NCBI RefSeq assembly: GCF_035961655.1
Contig: NZ_CP108393.1
Coordinates: 7,215,501-7,279,500 of the forward strand
Direction: 5' to 3'
Origin: Streptomyces sp. NBC_01317
GTDB lineage: Bacteria > Actinomycetota > Actinomycetes > Streptomycetales > Streptomycetaceae
DNA length: 64,000 nucleotides
Below the pieces are notes generated by a model. It had not been told where the DNA came from. It made no database searches and worked only from the letters and a program-made list of their open reading frames with translations. The position numbers and the translations under genes are program-made. Shown here in pieces: positions 1 through 7,657 of the stretch. Position 1 is the first letter of the stretch, and each line of letters opens with the position of its first letter.

Positions 1-2
1 CC

Positions 3-122
3 GCTCTCCAGCCCAAGGGCCGGTGGATCAAACACCTCAACACCCAGCTGAACTCGGTCGAGTCCATGCTCGATGTGATCGCCGACTTCACCGGCCCCAC
101 CCCGTCTTCCAGGGAGGGAACG
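3..122 (+). other. Open 5' edge fragment upstream of the IS5-type transposase
   Basis: The frame of the downstream transposase stays open to the window edge and reads a stretch including RWIKHLNTQLNSVESMLDV. That text does not resemble an IS5 transposase N-terminus. It could be the tail of a host gene fused in frame to the inserted element, or simply non-coding. I do not recognise it, and the left end of the insertion could not be located. Confidence 0.3.
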
Positions 123-950
123 TTGCCGCGGCGACGCTGCTACCCCTCCGACACCTGGGACGAGGAGTGGGCCCTGATCGAACCGCTGCTGCCCACCCCG
201 GCCTGCGAGACCCCGGCCGGCGGCCGTCCGGAGAAGCACCCCCGCCGGGAAATCGTGGACGCGATCCGCTACGTCGTCGACACCGGATGCAAGTGGCGGG
301 CCATGCCCAAGGACTTCCCGCCCTGGCGCACGTGTTACGGATTCATGGCCCGCTGGGCTGCCGCCGGCGTCATCGGACAGATCCGTGACCATCTCCGCAA
401 ACGCATCCGCCGCGAGATGGGCAAGGCGCCCGGAGCCGTCGCCACCGTCATTGACTCCCAGTCGATCAAGGCGGCCGACACCGTCGGCAAGAAAATCAAC
501 GGCCGCAAGCGGCACCTGGTCGTGCACACCAAGGGCCTGCCGCTGTTTGTCATGGTCACCCCGGCCGACATGACCGACCGCAACGCGGCCAAGGAAGTAC
601 TGTTCCGGCTGCGGCTGATGCACCCCGAGATCACCATCGTCTGGGCCGACTCCGCCTATGCCGGACAGCTCGTGACCTGGGCGAAGACCTACCTGAACCT
701 GACGATCAAGACCGTCAGCCGCCCCAAGAACGTCCCCGGGTTCGTCGTCCTGCCCCGGCGCTGGGTCGTCGAACGCTCACACGCCTGGATCATGCACGCT
801 CGTCGGCACGCGCGCGACTACGAACGGCTCATCCAGCACTCGGAATCACTCATCACCTGGGCCGCGATCACCCTTATGGCCAGGCGCATCACCCGCCGAA
901 GCTCCCGCAGGAGCGGACAGCCGACCTCCCGCGAGGCCCACCGCGACTGA
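123..950 (+). CDS. IS5-family DDE transposase
   Basis: This is a cut-and-paste transposase of the IS5 group common in actinobacteria. The N-terminal part contains YPSDTWDEEWALIEPLLP and CKWRAMPKDFPPW, the usual IS5 helix region. The DDE catalytic domain shows VIDSQSIKAAD (first Asp), IVWADSAYAG (second Asp) and RRWVVERSHAW (Glu). I chose the TTG start at 123 because AGGGAGG lies 5-11 bases upstream and the family similarity begins there; an ATG at 66 would add unrelated residues. Length (275 aa) is normal and the frame is intact, so the element may still be active. Terminal inverted repeats were not found. Confidence 0.85.
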   Translation: MPRRRCYPSDTWDEEWALIEPLLPTPACETPAGGRPEKHPRREIVDAIRYVVDTGCKWRAMPKDFPPWRTCYGFMARWAAAGVIGQIRDHLRKRIRREMGKAPGAVATVIDSQSIKAADTVGKKINGRKRHLVVHTKGLPLFVMVTPADMTDRNAAKEVLFRLRLMHPEITIVWADSAYAGQLVTWAKTYLNLTIKTVSRPKNVPGFVVLPRRWVVERSHAWIMHARRHARDYERLIQHSESLITWAAITLMARRITRRSSRRSGQPTSREAHRD

Positions 951-1095
951 TCGTCTCGGCACTGACGGTCAGCAGTCCCACCAAGAGGTCACCGGGCCCG
1001 GATCGCGGCCCCGAGAACAACTCTCCCACCGCCGCCGAAGCCTGTCAGCGACTCCGCGCTCCCAGCGCCTGCGGCAAGCATCCGAACCAGCACCG

Positions 1096-1137
1096 TTTCA
1101 ATCCTGAGCCGGGCAAACGCGCAGCTCAGGATTGAAA
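1096..1137 (-). terminator. Hairpin terminator after the pseudoprotease gene
   Basis: Perfect 14-bp inverted repeat (TTTCAATCCTGAGC at 1096-1109 and its complement at 1124-1137) with a 14-base loop. It starts 8 bases after the stop codon of the S8-like gene. There is no long T-run, which is common for Streptomyces terminators. Confidence 0.6.
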
Positions 1138-1145
1138 AAGGGCAC

Positions 1146-2024
1146 TCAGGAGGGACTGACGTTGTTGAACGCCAGCAGGTTGCTCGTGCCGTCTGGGATG
1201 TTGGCCAGGGCATCCCTGGTGGCCAGGACGGTGATCGCGTCCCTGACGGTGGCGGGAGTCACCTCCGCCGACGTCGACAGCAGGTATGCGGCCAGGCCGG
1301 CGACATGCGCCGCGGCCTGTGCCGTGCCGGACAGGGTGGCCGTACTTTGGGCATTACCGATGTACGTGGACAGGACGTTCTCGCCGGGAGCGAAGACATT
1401 GACGGCGGGCCCGTGACCGGAGCCGTACCAGCGCTCGTCGGTGAGGGTGGAGGCTCCGACGGTGAAAGCGCCGGAGGCACCGGAGGGCGAGCGGATGAGC
1501 GCGTCGTCGTTGTTGTCTCCGGCCGGAACGACGACGAACAGTCCTGCGTTCGCGGCGGCGTCGACCGCCTCGTCGACATCCGCGTCCTTTCCTCCCATCC
1601 AGGCACCACCGATCAGGGCGACAGACGGCTGCCCGGACGCCGTCGCCTGTTCCACCGTCCACTCCAGTCCCTTGATCAGGGCCTTCGGGTCTACCTCCCC
1701 GTTGGCGTATGCCACCTTCACGGCGATGATCCTCGCCTGCTTCGCGACACCGTGCTTACGGCCCGCCACGATCCCGGCGAGGTGGGTACCCAGACCGTTG
1801 CCGTCGATGTTCTCGTCGTCGCCGGTCGCGTTGGTACCCCAGCTGGCCCGGCCCTCGAAATCCTGGTGGTTCTCGGAAACCCCGCTGTCCAGGACGTACA
1901 CATCGACGCCCTCCCCAGCCTTCTGCTCGTAGTCGTAGCGGTTGAAGGTGGCGAACGTGAGCTTCGGGCGGTGGGAGATACGGGCAAGGCCCCAGGGGGC
2001 GTTCTTCTGGTTGACAGCAGTCAT
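1146..2024 (-). CDS. Proteinase K-like S8 pseudoprotease (catalytic His, Ser and oxyanion Asn replaced)
   Basis: The 292-residue product follows fungal proteinase K and cerevisin-type mature enzymes from end to end (start NAPWGLARIS, end DGTSNLLAFNN). The aspartate survives in VLDSGV (D46). The catalytic His of the HGTH motif is Leu (GNGLGTHLAG, L78), the oxyanion Asn is Asp (PAGDNN, D170), and the nucleophile Ser is Ala (SGTAQAAAHVAG, A235). I re-read all three codons from the DNA: CTG, GAC and GCA. There is no signal peptide and no I9 inhibitor prodomain; translation begins where the mature enzyme would. I chose the ATG at 2024 because GAGGAG sits 7 bases upstream; an ATG at 2084 is possible. 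It should not cleave peptides by the classical mechanism. The reading frame is intact, so this is a specialised dead fold rather than obvious decay. The gene lies between two transposase genes, suggesting transfer. Its role is unknown. Confidence 0.85.
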   Translation of the reverse strand: MTAVNQKNAPWGLARISHRPKLTFATFNRYDYEQKAGEGVDVYVLDSGVSENHQDFEGRASWGTNATGDDENIDGNGLGTHLAGIVAGRKHGVAKQARIIAVKVAYANGEVDPKALIKGLEWTVEQATASGQPSVALIGGAWMGGKDADVDEAVDAAANAGLFVVVPAGDNNDDALIRSPSGASGAFTVGASTLTDERWYGSGHGPAVNVFAPGENVLSTYIGNAQSTATLSGTAQAAAHVAGLAAYLLSTSAEVTPATVRDAITVLATRDALANIPDGTSNLLAFNNVSPS

Positions 2025-2179
2025 GGGTCCGCTCCTCATCAGATCGACAAAGCCGGCAGACGAGGCAATCCCGCCTCCCGACATTGACCATCAGATCCGG
2101 TGCTGAAGGCTTTGAGCGGCCTCGCCACCACCAAATCACTCGCGGGAGTGAACTCAACGCAGTTCAGACACAGGCACTG

Positions 2180-3791
2180 AACTTGTTTTTTAACCAGTTC
2201 GTCGGGGTTTGGTGCCGACCTTGTGGTGGGCCGGTCGCTGGTATGCCTCGCTGCCGGTGAGGACTCGTCCCACGTCGTGGTGGGGTGCAGGTCTGTGGTT
2301 CTTCGAGCCGGGCGGGCGTCCAGGGCCGGGTGTGGTGGGTTTCGGTGCCCCGGCCGGCGAACCGGTCGTCGTGCGGAGGTTCCGGAACCCGCGCCGGACG
2401 CGGGCCGGTGTGAGTTTGTGCGGCGGCGCTGGCTTCTCCCACGGTCGGCGGAGGTCGGTCGCGAGGGGGCGGGCGAGGCGGAGTTGGGTGTGGGCGGCGA
2501 TGATTAGCCAGGTCCAGCGGTCGGCGGCGGCCGAGTCGCGCAGGCGGGGCCGGGTCCAGCCGAGGGTCTGCTTGAGCATGCGGAAGGTGTGCTCGATGTC
2601 GAAGCGTCGCAGGAACGCCTGCCAGCAGCGGTCGACGTCGGCTTCGGTGGCGCCGGTGCGGGACCACCACAGCCAGACCGGCTTGTTGACCCCGCCGGAC
2701 GGCAGGTGTTCGACTGACAGGCGGATGACGGTGCCTTCGATGACCGGCAGCGGGCCGTCGTGGTCGAGCCAGGCGGCCCGCTGGGTCAGCCGCGGGTGGA
2801 GCCGGTCCCAGGCCCGCGCGGTCGCCGTGCCGTAGAGGCGGGTGCCGGTGACCGTGACGGCCTGCTCCTCACCCCAGGTCGCGGGGTCGCCGAAGACGAA
2901 CTCCCCGCCGTGCTTGGGCGGCCGTCCACCCTTCGGGTTCGCACGGAGAAACTCTTCCCGCGAGGGTGCCGGGCGGCGCATCACCCGGTCCGACCGTGTC
3001 CGGCCCAGGATCTCGACCGGCAGGCCGGACAGCAGGTGGGCGATGCGCGGGGCGTCGTATCCGGCGTCCAGGACGATCAGGACGTCCGGGTCACCCTCGC
3101 TCCACTGGCCCGCCGCGACGAGCCGTTCGACCACCTCGCCGACCTGGCGGGCGGTGACCGCCGCCAGGTCCGCGCCGGGGGCCAGCCGGACCGCGTCCAG
3201 GAACGCCGACCAGGAGGTGCGGCCGGCCTCCAGGGCGACGACCACCGAGTACGGCCAGCCGGGCATCATCTGGTGCTTGGCGTTGCCACGGCCGTAGGTG
3301 TGACAGAACGAGCGGTCCGGCACGGTCCCGGCGTCCGGCCGCAGCCACGGCGAGACGTCCACCGCCAGGACCAGCCGCCCGTCGCCCGCCCGCGGCAGCG
3401 GAACCCCGGCCAGCGCGCGCCGCAACCGGGCGACATCGAGCCCGCCGCGGTTCAGGCCGGCGTAGAGGGAACCGTGACCCCGGCGGTGCTCGGGTGCCAG
3501 GGCGAGGTCGACCAGCGACCGTACCGGTCCGTCGGTGCACAGCACGGCGTCGGTCAGCTCGAACAGTGCGTCCGCGCGGGCGGTCAGGCAGTCGTAGAAG
3601 TCGGTCCGGAACCGGGACAACACGGTCAGGGACTCGACGCGAACAGCGTTGTACAGCAGACTCACCCTCGCGGCCTTGGCATGATCAACAGCGTCTCGAC
3701 AACGCACATGATCACACCAAGGCCGTACCACTGCCGCATCGCCCGTCAGGCGCCAACTGGCCTCTCAGGGACGGACGTTAAACAACAAGCT
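2180..3791 (-). mobile_element. IS701-like insertion sequence
   Basis: An intact transposase gene is framed by imperfect inverted repeats: AACTTGTTTTTTAAC at 2180-2194 matches the complement of 3777-3791 (AGCTTGTTGTTTAAC) at 13 of 15 bases. No target duplication was evident. These ends are my inference; a family alignment would fix them. Confidence 0.55.
2190..3665 (-). CDS. IS701-like DDE transposase
   Basis: The product is a DDE transposase of about 491 aa of the large actinobacterial IS701-like group. Visible catalytic segments are LVLAVDVSPWLRPDAG (Asp), VLIVLDAGYDA (Asp) and RRFDIEHTFRMLKQTLGW (Glu). The C-terminus is basic and proline-rich, as often seen in this group. The start is likely the GTG at 3665 (VSLLYNAVRVESL), since the upstream ATG at 3731 adds residues unlike the family; the exact start is uncertain. 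The stop falls inside the left terminal repeat. No frameshift was seen. Confidence 0.8.
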   Translation of the reverse strand: MSLLYNAVRVESLTVLSRFRTDFYDCLTARADALFELTDAVLCTDGPVRSLVDLALAPEHRRGHGSLYAGLNRGGLDVARLRRALAGVPLPRAGDGRLVLAVDVSPWLRPDAGTVPDRSFCHTYGRGNAKHQMMPGWPYSVVVALEAGRTSWSAFLDAVRLAPGADLAAVTARQVGEVVERLVAAGQWSEGDPDVLIVLDAGYDAPRIAHLLSGLPVEILGRTRSDRVMRRPAPSREEFLRANPKGGRPPKHGGEFVFGDPATWGEEQAVTVTGTRLYGTATARAWDRLHPRLTQRAAWLDHDGPLPVIEGTVIRLSVEHLPSGGVNKPVWLWWSRTGATEADVDRCWQAFLRRFDIEHTFRMLKQTLGWTRPRLRDSAAADRWTWLIIAAHTQLRLARPLATDLRRPWEKPAPPHKLTPARVRRGFRNLRTTTGSPAGAPKPTTPGPGRPPGSKNHRPAPHHDVGRVLTGSEAYQRPAHHKVGTKPRRTG

Positions 3792-3844
3792 GAACGAATT
3801 CCCCCGCACGGAGCGGGCCAGGTCGTTTTGACGCGGGCGTGGGA

Positions 3845-3972
3845 GGGGGACGGGCAGGGGTCGTGTCCGGAACGTAGAGCGTGTTTTGTGTCGCGTGGCT
3901 CCGGTGAACTGAACGACCCGCCGAACGCGACGTAAAACATGCAGTGCAGGACACGACCCCTGCCCGGCCCCC
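3845..3972. repeat. Long imperfect inverted repeat (MITE-like or hairpin)
   Basis: Outer arms 3845-3868 and 3949-3972 are complementary at 23 of 24 positions, with an 18-bp perfect core (CGGGCAGGGGTCGTGTCC). Inner arms 3879-3895 and 3926-3942 match at 14 of 17. The stretch 3792-4059 holds no supported gene. The structure could be a MITE-like element or a strong bidirectional terminator between the IS and the TetR gene. Confidence 0.55.
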
Positions 3973-4010
3973 GGCGACCGACCCGCGCATATGCAACCGG
4001 CCCGCAGCGG

Positions 4011-4045
4011 CACCATCAAGCCCGTCCGGCGATTGAGGACAACAG
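4011..4045 (+). repeat. 35-bp intergenic repeat, copy 1
   Basis: Contains GCCCGTCCGGCGATTGAGGA. It is identical over 35 bases to 5790-5824, in the same orientation. From memory this motif is common between Streptomyces genes. The copy sits just past the 3' end of the TetR gene. Confidence 0.7.
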
Positions 4046-4059
4046 TGACCGCAGCGCGG

Positions 4060-4626
4060 TCACCGCGAGGCCCCCACCACCACCCGCAACTCCAAGAGCG
4101 CCTCGCGCAAAAGCGACGCCAACGAACGCGACCCGTCCCGCACCCACCGCTCAAACCCCACCTTGAACACCGCCACCCCCACCTCCGCCACCAGACTCGC
4201 CGCCGCCTCACCCACCCCGCGCCCCCGCAAGGTCGTCGCGAGCGCGGCAGTCAGTGACGCCAGCTTGATCAGCTCGCGCTCCTGAAGCTCCACGTTCGCC
4301 GCGATGACCGCCTGCCGCCGCCGCGCGAATTCGTGCCGGTCCGCGAAGAACTCCGAGACCGCCTCCAGCGTCAAGGCCATCGCGTCGATCGGCCCGACGG
4401 CCGCCGGGGCGGCGGCCAGGGTCTCCACGAAGGCCCCCTCCAGCAGCTGGGCCCCGCCGAAGAGCACCTCGCGCTTGTCGGCGTAGTGGCGGAAGAACGT
4501 CCGCTCCGAAAGACCCGCGCGCTCCGCGATCTGCGCGGCCGTCGTCTGCTCGAAACCCCGCTCGCTGTACAGCTCCAGCGCGGCCCGCTCCAGCCGCCCG
4601 CGCGCGTCGGGCTCCCATCGGCTCAT
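4060..4626 (-). CDS. TetR-family transcriptional regulator
   Basis: This 188-residue repressor has an N-terminal helix-turn-helix at about residues 29-48 (TAAQIAERAGLSERTFFRHY), the TetR signature, followed by an all-helical ligand domain (residues 60-188). It is transcribed away from an NAD-dependent epimerase gene. The 111 bases between the two starts hold palindromic sites, so it probably represses both itself and the epimerase, as is usual for this divergent arrangement. The ATG at 4626 starts the conserved N-terminus. The ligand is unknown. Confidence 0.85.
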   Translation of the reverse strand: MSRWEPDARGRLERAALELYSERGFEQTTAAQIAERAGLSERTFFRHYADKREVLFGGAQLLEGAFVETLAAAPAAVGPIDAMALTLEAVSEFFADRHEFARRRQAVIAANVELQERELIKLASLTAALATTLRGRGVGEAAASLVAEVGVAVFKVGFERWVRDGSRSLASLLREALLELRVVVGASR

Positions 4627-4640
4627 GCCCCGATCCTACG

Positions 4641-4711
4641 CGATGGCAGTCACTGACATCGAGTGTTACGTTGGTGATGACAGTGACTGACATCGATGGT
4701 GACTGGCATCG
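4641..4711. promoter_or_regulatory. Palindromic operators for the TetR/epimerase pair
   Basis: CGATGGCAGT-c-ACTGACATCG (4641-4661) and TGATGACAGT-g-ACTGACATCG (4675-4695) are inverted repeats with a one-base centre, matching at 9 of 10 and 8 of 10 arm positions. A further half-site ACTGGCATCGA lies at 4702-4712. The half-site ACTGACATCGA thus occurs three times between the divergent genes, as expected for a TetR operator. Confidence 0.65.
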
Positions 4712-4737
4712 AACCGACAAGACCCTGGAGGTCTCCC

Positions 4738-5673
4738 ATGCGTGTGTTCCTCACCGGCGCGTCCGGCTGGATCGGCTCCGCCGTCGTCCCCGAACTCCTC
4801 GGCTCCGGCCACAAGGTCCTCGGCCTCGCCCGTTCCGACGCCGCGGCCGACGTCCTCACCCGGGCCGGCGCCGACGTGCTCCGCGGCACCCTCGACGATC
4901 TCGACATCCTGCGCGAGGCCGCCCAGACGTCCGACGGCGTCATCCACCTCGCCTTCAAGCACGACATCGCGTTCAGCGGCGGCTTCGAGGACGCCGCCGA
5001 CGCGGACCGCAGGGCCGTCGACACGTTCGGCGAGGCGCTCGCCGGAACCGGCCGCCCGCTCGTCATCGCCGCCGGCACGCTCGGCCTCGCGCCGGGGCGG
5101 GTCGCCACCGAGCGGGACGGCCAGTCGTCCGTCACCGGGGGCGCCCACGCCACCGGCGGCCCCGCGAGGCGGCTCGCGACCGCGCAGGCCACGACCGCCC
5201 TCGCGGACCGCGGCGTGCGCTCGTCGGTCGTACGGCTGGCCCCCACCGTCCACGGCGACGGGGACAACGGCTTCCTCGCCACCCTGGTCGCCATCGCCCG
5301 CGAGAAGGGCGTTTCCGGCTACGTCGGCGACGGCGCCCAGCGCTGGCCCGCCGTGCACCGCGCCGACGCCGCCCACCTCTTCCACCTGGCGCTGGAGAAC
5401 GCCCCGGCGGGCTCCACCCTGCACGCCGTCGCGGACGAAGGCGTACCGATCAAGGCCGTCGCCGAGGTGATCGGACGCCACCTCGGCCTGCCCGTGGTCT
5501 CGGTCCCCCCGGAAGACGCGGCCGGGCACTTCACCTGGCTGGCCCCGTTCGTCGCCCTGGACAGCCCCACCTCCGGCGCCCACACCCGCGACCTGCTGGA
5601 CTGGCACCCGACCCATCCCGGCCTCCTGGACGACCTGGACGAGGGCCACTACTTCACCACCGCGACCACCTGA
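4738..5673 (+). CDS. SDR-family NAD(P)-dependent epimerase/reductase
   Basis: The 311-residue protein begins MRVFLTGASGWIG, the Rossmann glycine motif of extended or atypical short-chain dehydrogenases (residues 7-13), and continues with LARSDAAADVL and VIHLAFKHD as in YwnB-like NAD-dependent epimerase/dehydratases. The C-terminal half (AVHRADAAHLFHLALENAP, HAVADEGVPIKAVAEVIGRHLGLP) is the substrate domain. The start at 4738 is preferred because GGAGG lies 6 bases upstream; an in-frame ATG at 4696 would sit inside the operators. The substrate is not known. It is probably repressed by the adjacent TetR protein. Confidence 0.8.
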   Translation: MRVFLTGASGWIGSAVVPELLGSGHKVLGLARSDAAADVLTRAGADVLRGTLDDLDILREAAQTSDGVIHLAFKHDIAFSGGFEDAADADRRAVDTFGEALAGTGRPLVIAAGTLGLAPGRVATERDGQSSVTGGAHATGGPARRLATAQATTALADRGVRSSVVRLAPTVHGDGDNGFLATLVAIAREKGVSGYVGDGAQRWPAVHRADAAHLFHLALENAPAGSTLHAVADEGVPIKAVAEVIGRHLGLPVVSVPPEDAAGHFTWLAPFVALDSPTSGAHTRDLLDWHPTHPGLLDDLDEGHYFTTATT

Positions 5674-5789
5674 CACCCAGGGCGTGTCCGCGACGCGGCG
5701 TTGTCGGACCTACCCCGTACATCCCGTACGGGGCGGGCCCTCCGGGCGGACGACCCCACTTCGCGGACCCGCCCGGGGTCCGCAGCGGG

Positions 5790-5824
5790 CACCATCAAGC
5801 CCGTCCGGCGATTGAGGACAACAG
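5790..5824 (+). repeat. 35-bp intergenic repeat, copy 2
   Basis: Identical to 4011-4045 and in direct orientation. It lies between the epimerase gene and the end of the ABC exporter genes. The gap 5674-5875 holds no gene, only this repeat and short GC-rich inverted repeats. Confidence 0.7.
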
Positions 5825-5875
5825 ACCGGCCGCCAGGCCGGGCGCGCCGCGTTCAGGCGACCGTACCGGCGACGC

Positions 5876-7657
5876 TCACCCGTGCCACGACCGCCACAGC
5901 GCCGCATACGCCCCGTCCGCCGCCACCAGCTCGTCGTGGCTGCCCAGTTCGCTGATCCGGCCCTCCTCGACCACCGCGATGACGTCCGCGTCGTGCGCGG
6001 TGTGCAGGCGGTGGGCGATCGCCACCACCGTACGGCCGTCCAGCACCCGGGCCAGCGAGCGCTCCAGATGGCGGGCCGCCCGCGGGTCCAGCAGGGAGGT
6101 CGCCTCGTCCAGGACCAGGGTGTGCGGGTCCGCCAGGACGAGGCGGGCCAGGGCGACCTGCTGGGCCTGGGCCGGGGTCAGGGTCGTACTGCCGGACCCG
6201 ACCTCCGTGTCCAGGCCCGCGTCGAGCCCCCGCGCCCAGACCTCCGCGTCCACCGCGCCCAGCGCCCCCCACAGCTCGGCATCGGTCGCGTCCGTGCGGG
6301 CCAGCAGCAGGTTGTCGCGCAACGAGCCGACAAACACGTGGTGTTCCTGGTTGACCAGTGCCACATGCCGCCGCACCCGCTCGGCCGGCATCCGGGACAG
6401 CTCCGCCCCGCCGAGCGTGACACTGCCGGTCCTGGGCCCGTAGATGCCCGCGAGCAGCCGCCCCAGCGTCGACTTGCCGGCCCCGGACGGGCCGACCAGC
6501 GCGAGCCGGGTGCCCGGCCGGACGTCCAGCGTCACCTGGTGCAGGACGTCCACCCCCGCGCGGTACCCGAAGCGCACCTCGTCGGCGCTGACGGTCCTGC
6601 CGTCCGGGACGACCGACTCGTCGCCCCCGTCCGGCTCGATGTCCCGTACGCCGACGAGCCGCGCGATGGACACCTGGGCGACCTGGAGTTCGTCGTACCA
6701 CCGCAGGATCAGCCCGACCGGCTCCACCAGCATCTGGGAGAGCAGCGCGCCCGTCGTCAGCTGCCCGACGGTGATCCAGTCCTGGAGGACGAAGACCCCG
6801 CCGATCATCAGGACGGACAGGAAGATCGTCGTATGGGTGAGGTTGATGACGGGGAAGAGCACCGACCGCAGCCAGAGCGTGTACCGCTCCCACGCCGTCC
6901 ACTCCTTGACCCGCTGCTCCGACAGGGCGACACGGCGCGCGCCGAGGCGGTGCGCCTCGATCGTACGGCCCGCGTCGACGGTCTCCGCGAGCATCGCGGC
7001 GACCGCGGCGTACCCGGCGGCCTCCGAACGGTACGCGGACGGCGCCCGTTTGAAGTACCAGCGGCAGCCCGCCACCACCAGCGGCACCGCGACCAGCACC
7101 GCGAGCGCCAGCGGCGGCGCGGTGACCGTCAGCGCGCCGAGCAGCAGCGCCGCCCACACGACACCGATCGCGAGCTGCGGTACGGCTTCCCGCATCGCGT
7201 TCGCCAGCCGGTCGATGTCGGTCGTGATCCGGGACAGCAGATCGCCCGTCCCGGCGCGCTCCAGCACGCCCGGCGGCAGCCCGACCGCCCTGACGAGGAA
7301 GTCCTCCCGCAGATCGGCGAGCATCTCCTCGCCCAGCATCGCCCCGCGCAGCCGTACCAGCCGCGTGAAGACCGTCTGGACGGCCAGCGCCACCGCGAAC
7401 ACCACGGCCACGCGCTCCAGACGCAGCTCGCGCGCCCCCTCGGAGAGATCCTCGACCAGCGAGCCGAGCAGGTACGGGCCGACCATCGACGCGACAACCG
7501 CGACCGCGTTGACCGTGACGAGCAGGACGAACGCCCGGCGGTGGCGCCGCAGCAGCTCCCGCACATAGGCCCGCACCGTCGCGGGCGTCCCGACGGGCAG
7601 GGTGGTCGCCGATTCCGGGGCCGCCGGATCGAACGCCGGGGGAGACAGGCCGATCAT
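5876..7657 (-). CDS. Heterodimeric ABC exporter subunit with intact Walker A and degenerate signature
   Basis: This 593-residue half-transporter has an N-terminal six-helix exporter membrane domain (about residues 40-320) and a C-terminal ATPase. Walker A is intact (GPSGAGKST, 389-397), as are Walker B LVLDE (514-518) and the H-loop His (AIAHR, H549). The signature is LTPAQ (493-497) instead of LSGGQ. Its start overlaps the stop of the upstream exporter gene by 4 bases (ATGA). In asymmetric exporters such a subunit supplies the nucleotide-binding side of the active site and the broken signature of the inactive one. It probably exports a drug-like compound; the substrate is not visible. A MarR gene lies upstream of the pair. 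Confidence 0.85.
   Translation of the reverse strand: MIGLSPPAFDPAAPESATTLPVGTPATVRAYVRELLRRHRRAFVLLVTVNAVAVVASMVGPYLLGSLVEDLSEGARELRLERVAVVFAVALAVQTVFTRLVRLRGAMLGEEMLADLREDFLVRAVGLPPGVLERAGTGDLLSRITTDIDRLANAMREAVPQLAIGVVWAALLLGALTVTAPPLALAVLVAVPLVVAGCRWYFKRAPSAYRSEAAGYAAVAAMLAETVDAGRTIEAHRLGARRVALSEQRVKEWTAWERYTLWLRSVLFPVINLTHTTIFLSVLMIGGVFVLQDWITVGQLTTGALLSQMLVEPVGLILRWYDELQVAQVSIARLVGVRDIEPDGGDESVVPDGRTVSADEVRFGYRAGVDVLHQVTLDVRPGTRLALVGPSGAGKSTLGRLLAGIYGPRTGSVTLGGAELSRMPAERVRRHVALVNQEHHVFVGSLRDNLLLARTDATDAELWGALGAVDAEVWARGLDAGLDTEVGSGSTTLTPAQAQQVALARLVLADPHTLVLDEATSLLDPRAARHLERSLARVLDGRTVVAIAHRLHTAHDADVIAVVEEGRISELGSHDELVAADGAYAALWRSWHG

Noticed and set aside
1..1140. Terminal inverted repeats of the IS5-type element
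   Set aside because: No matching pair could be found by eye; the hairpin at 1096-1137 fits a terminator instead.
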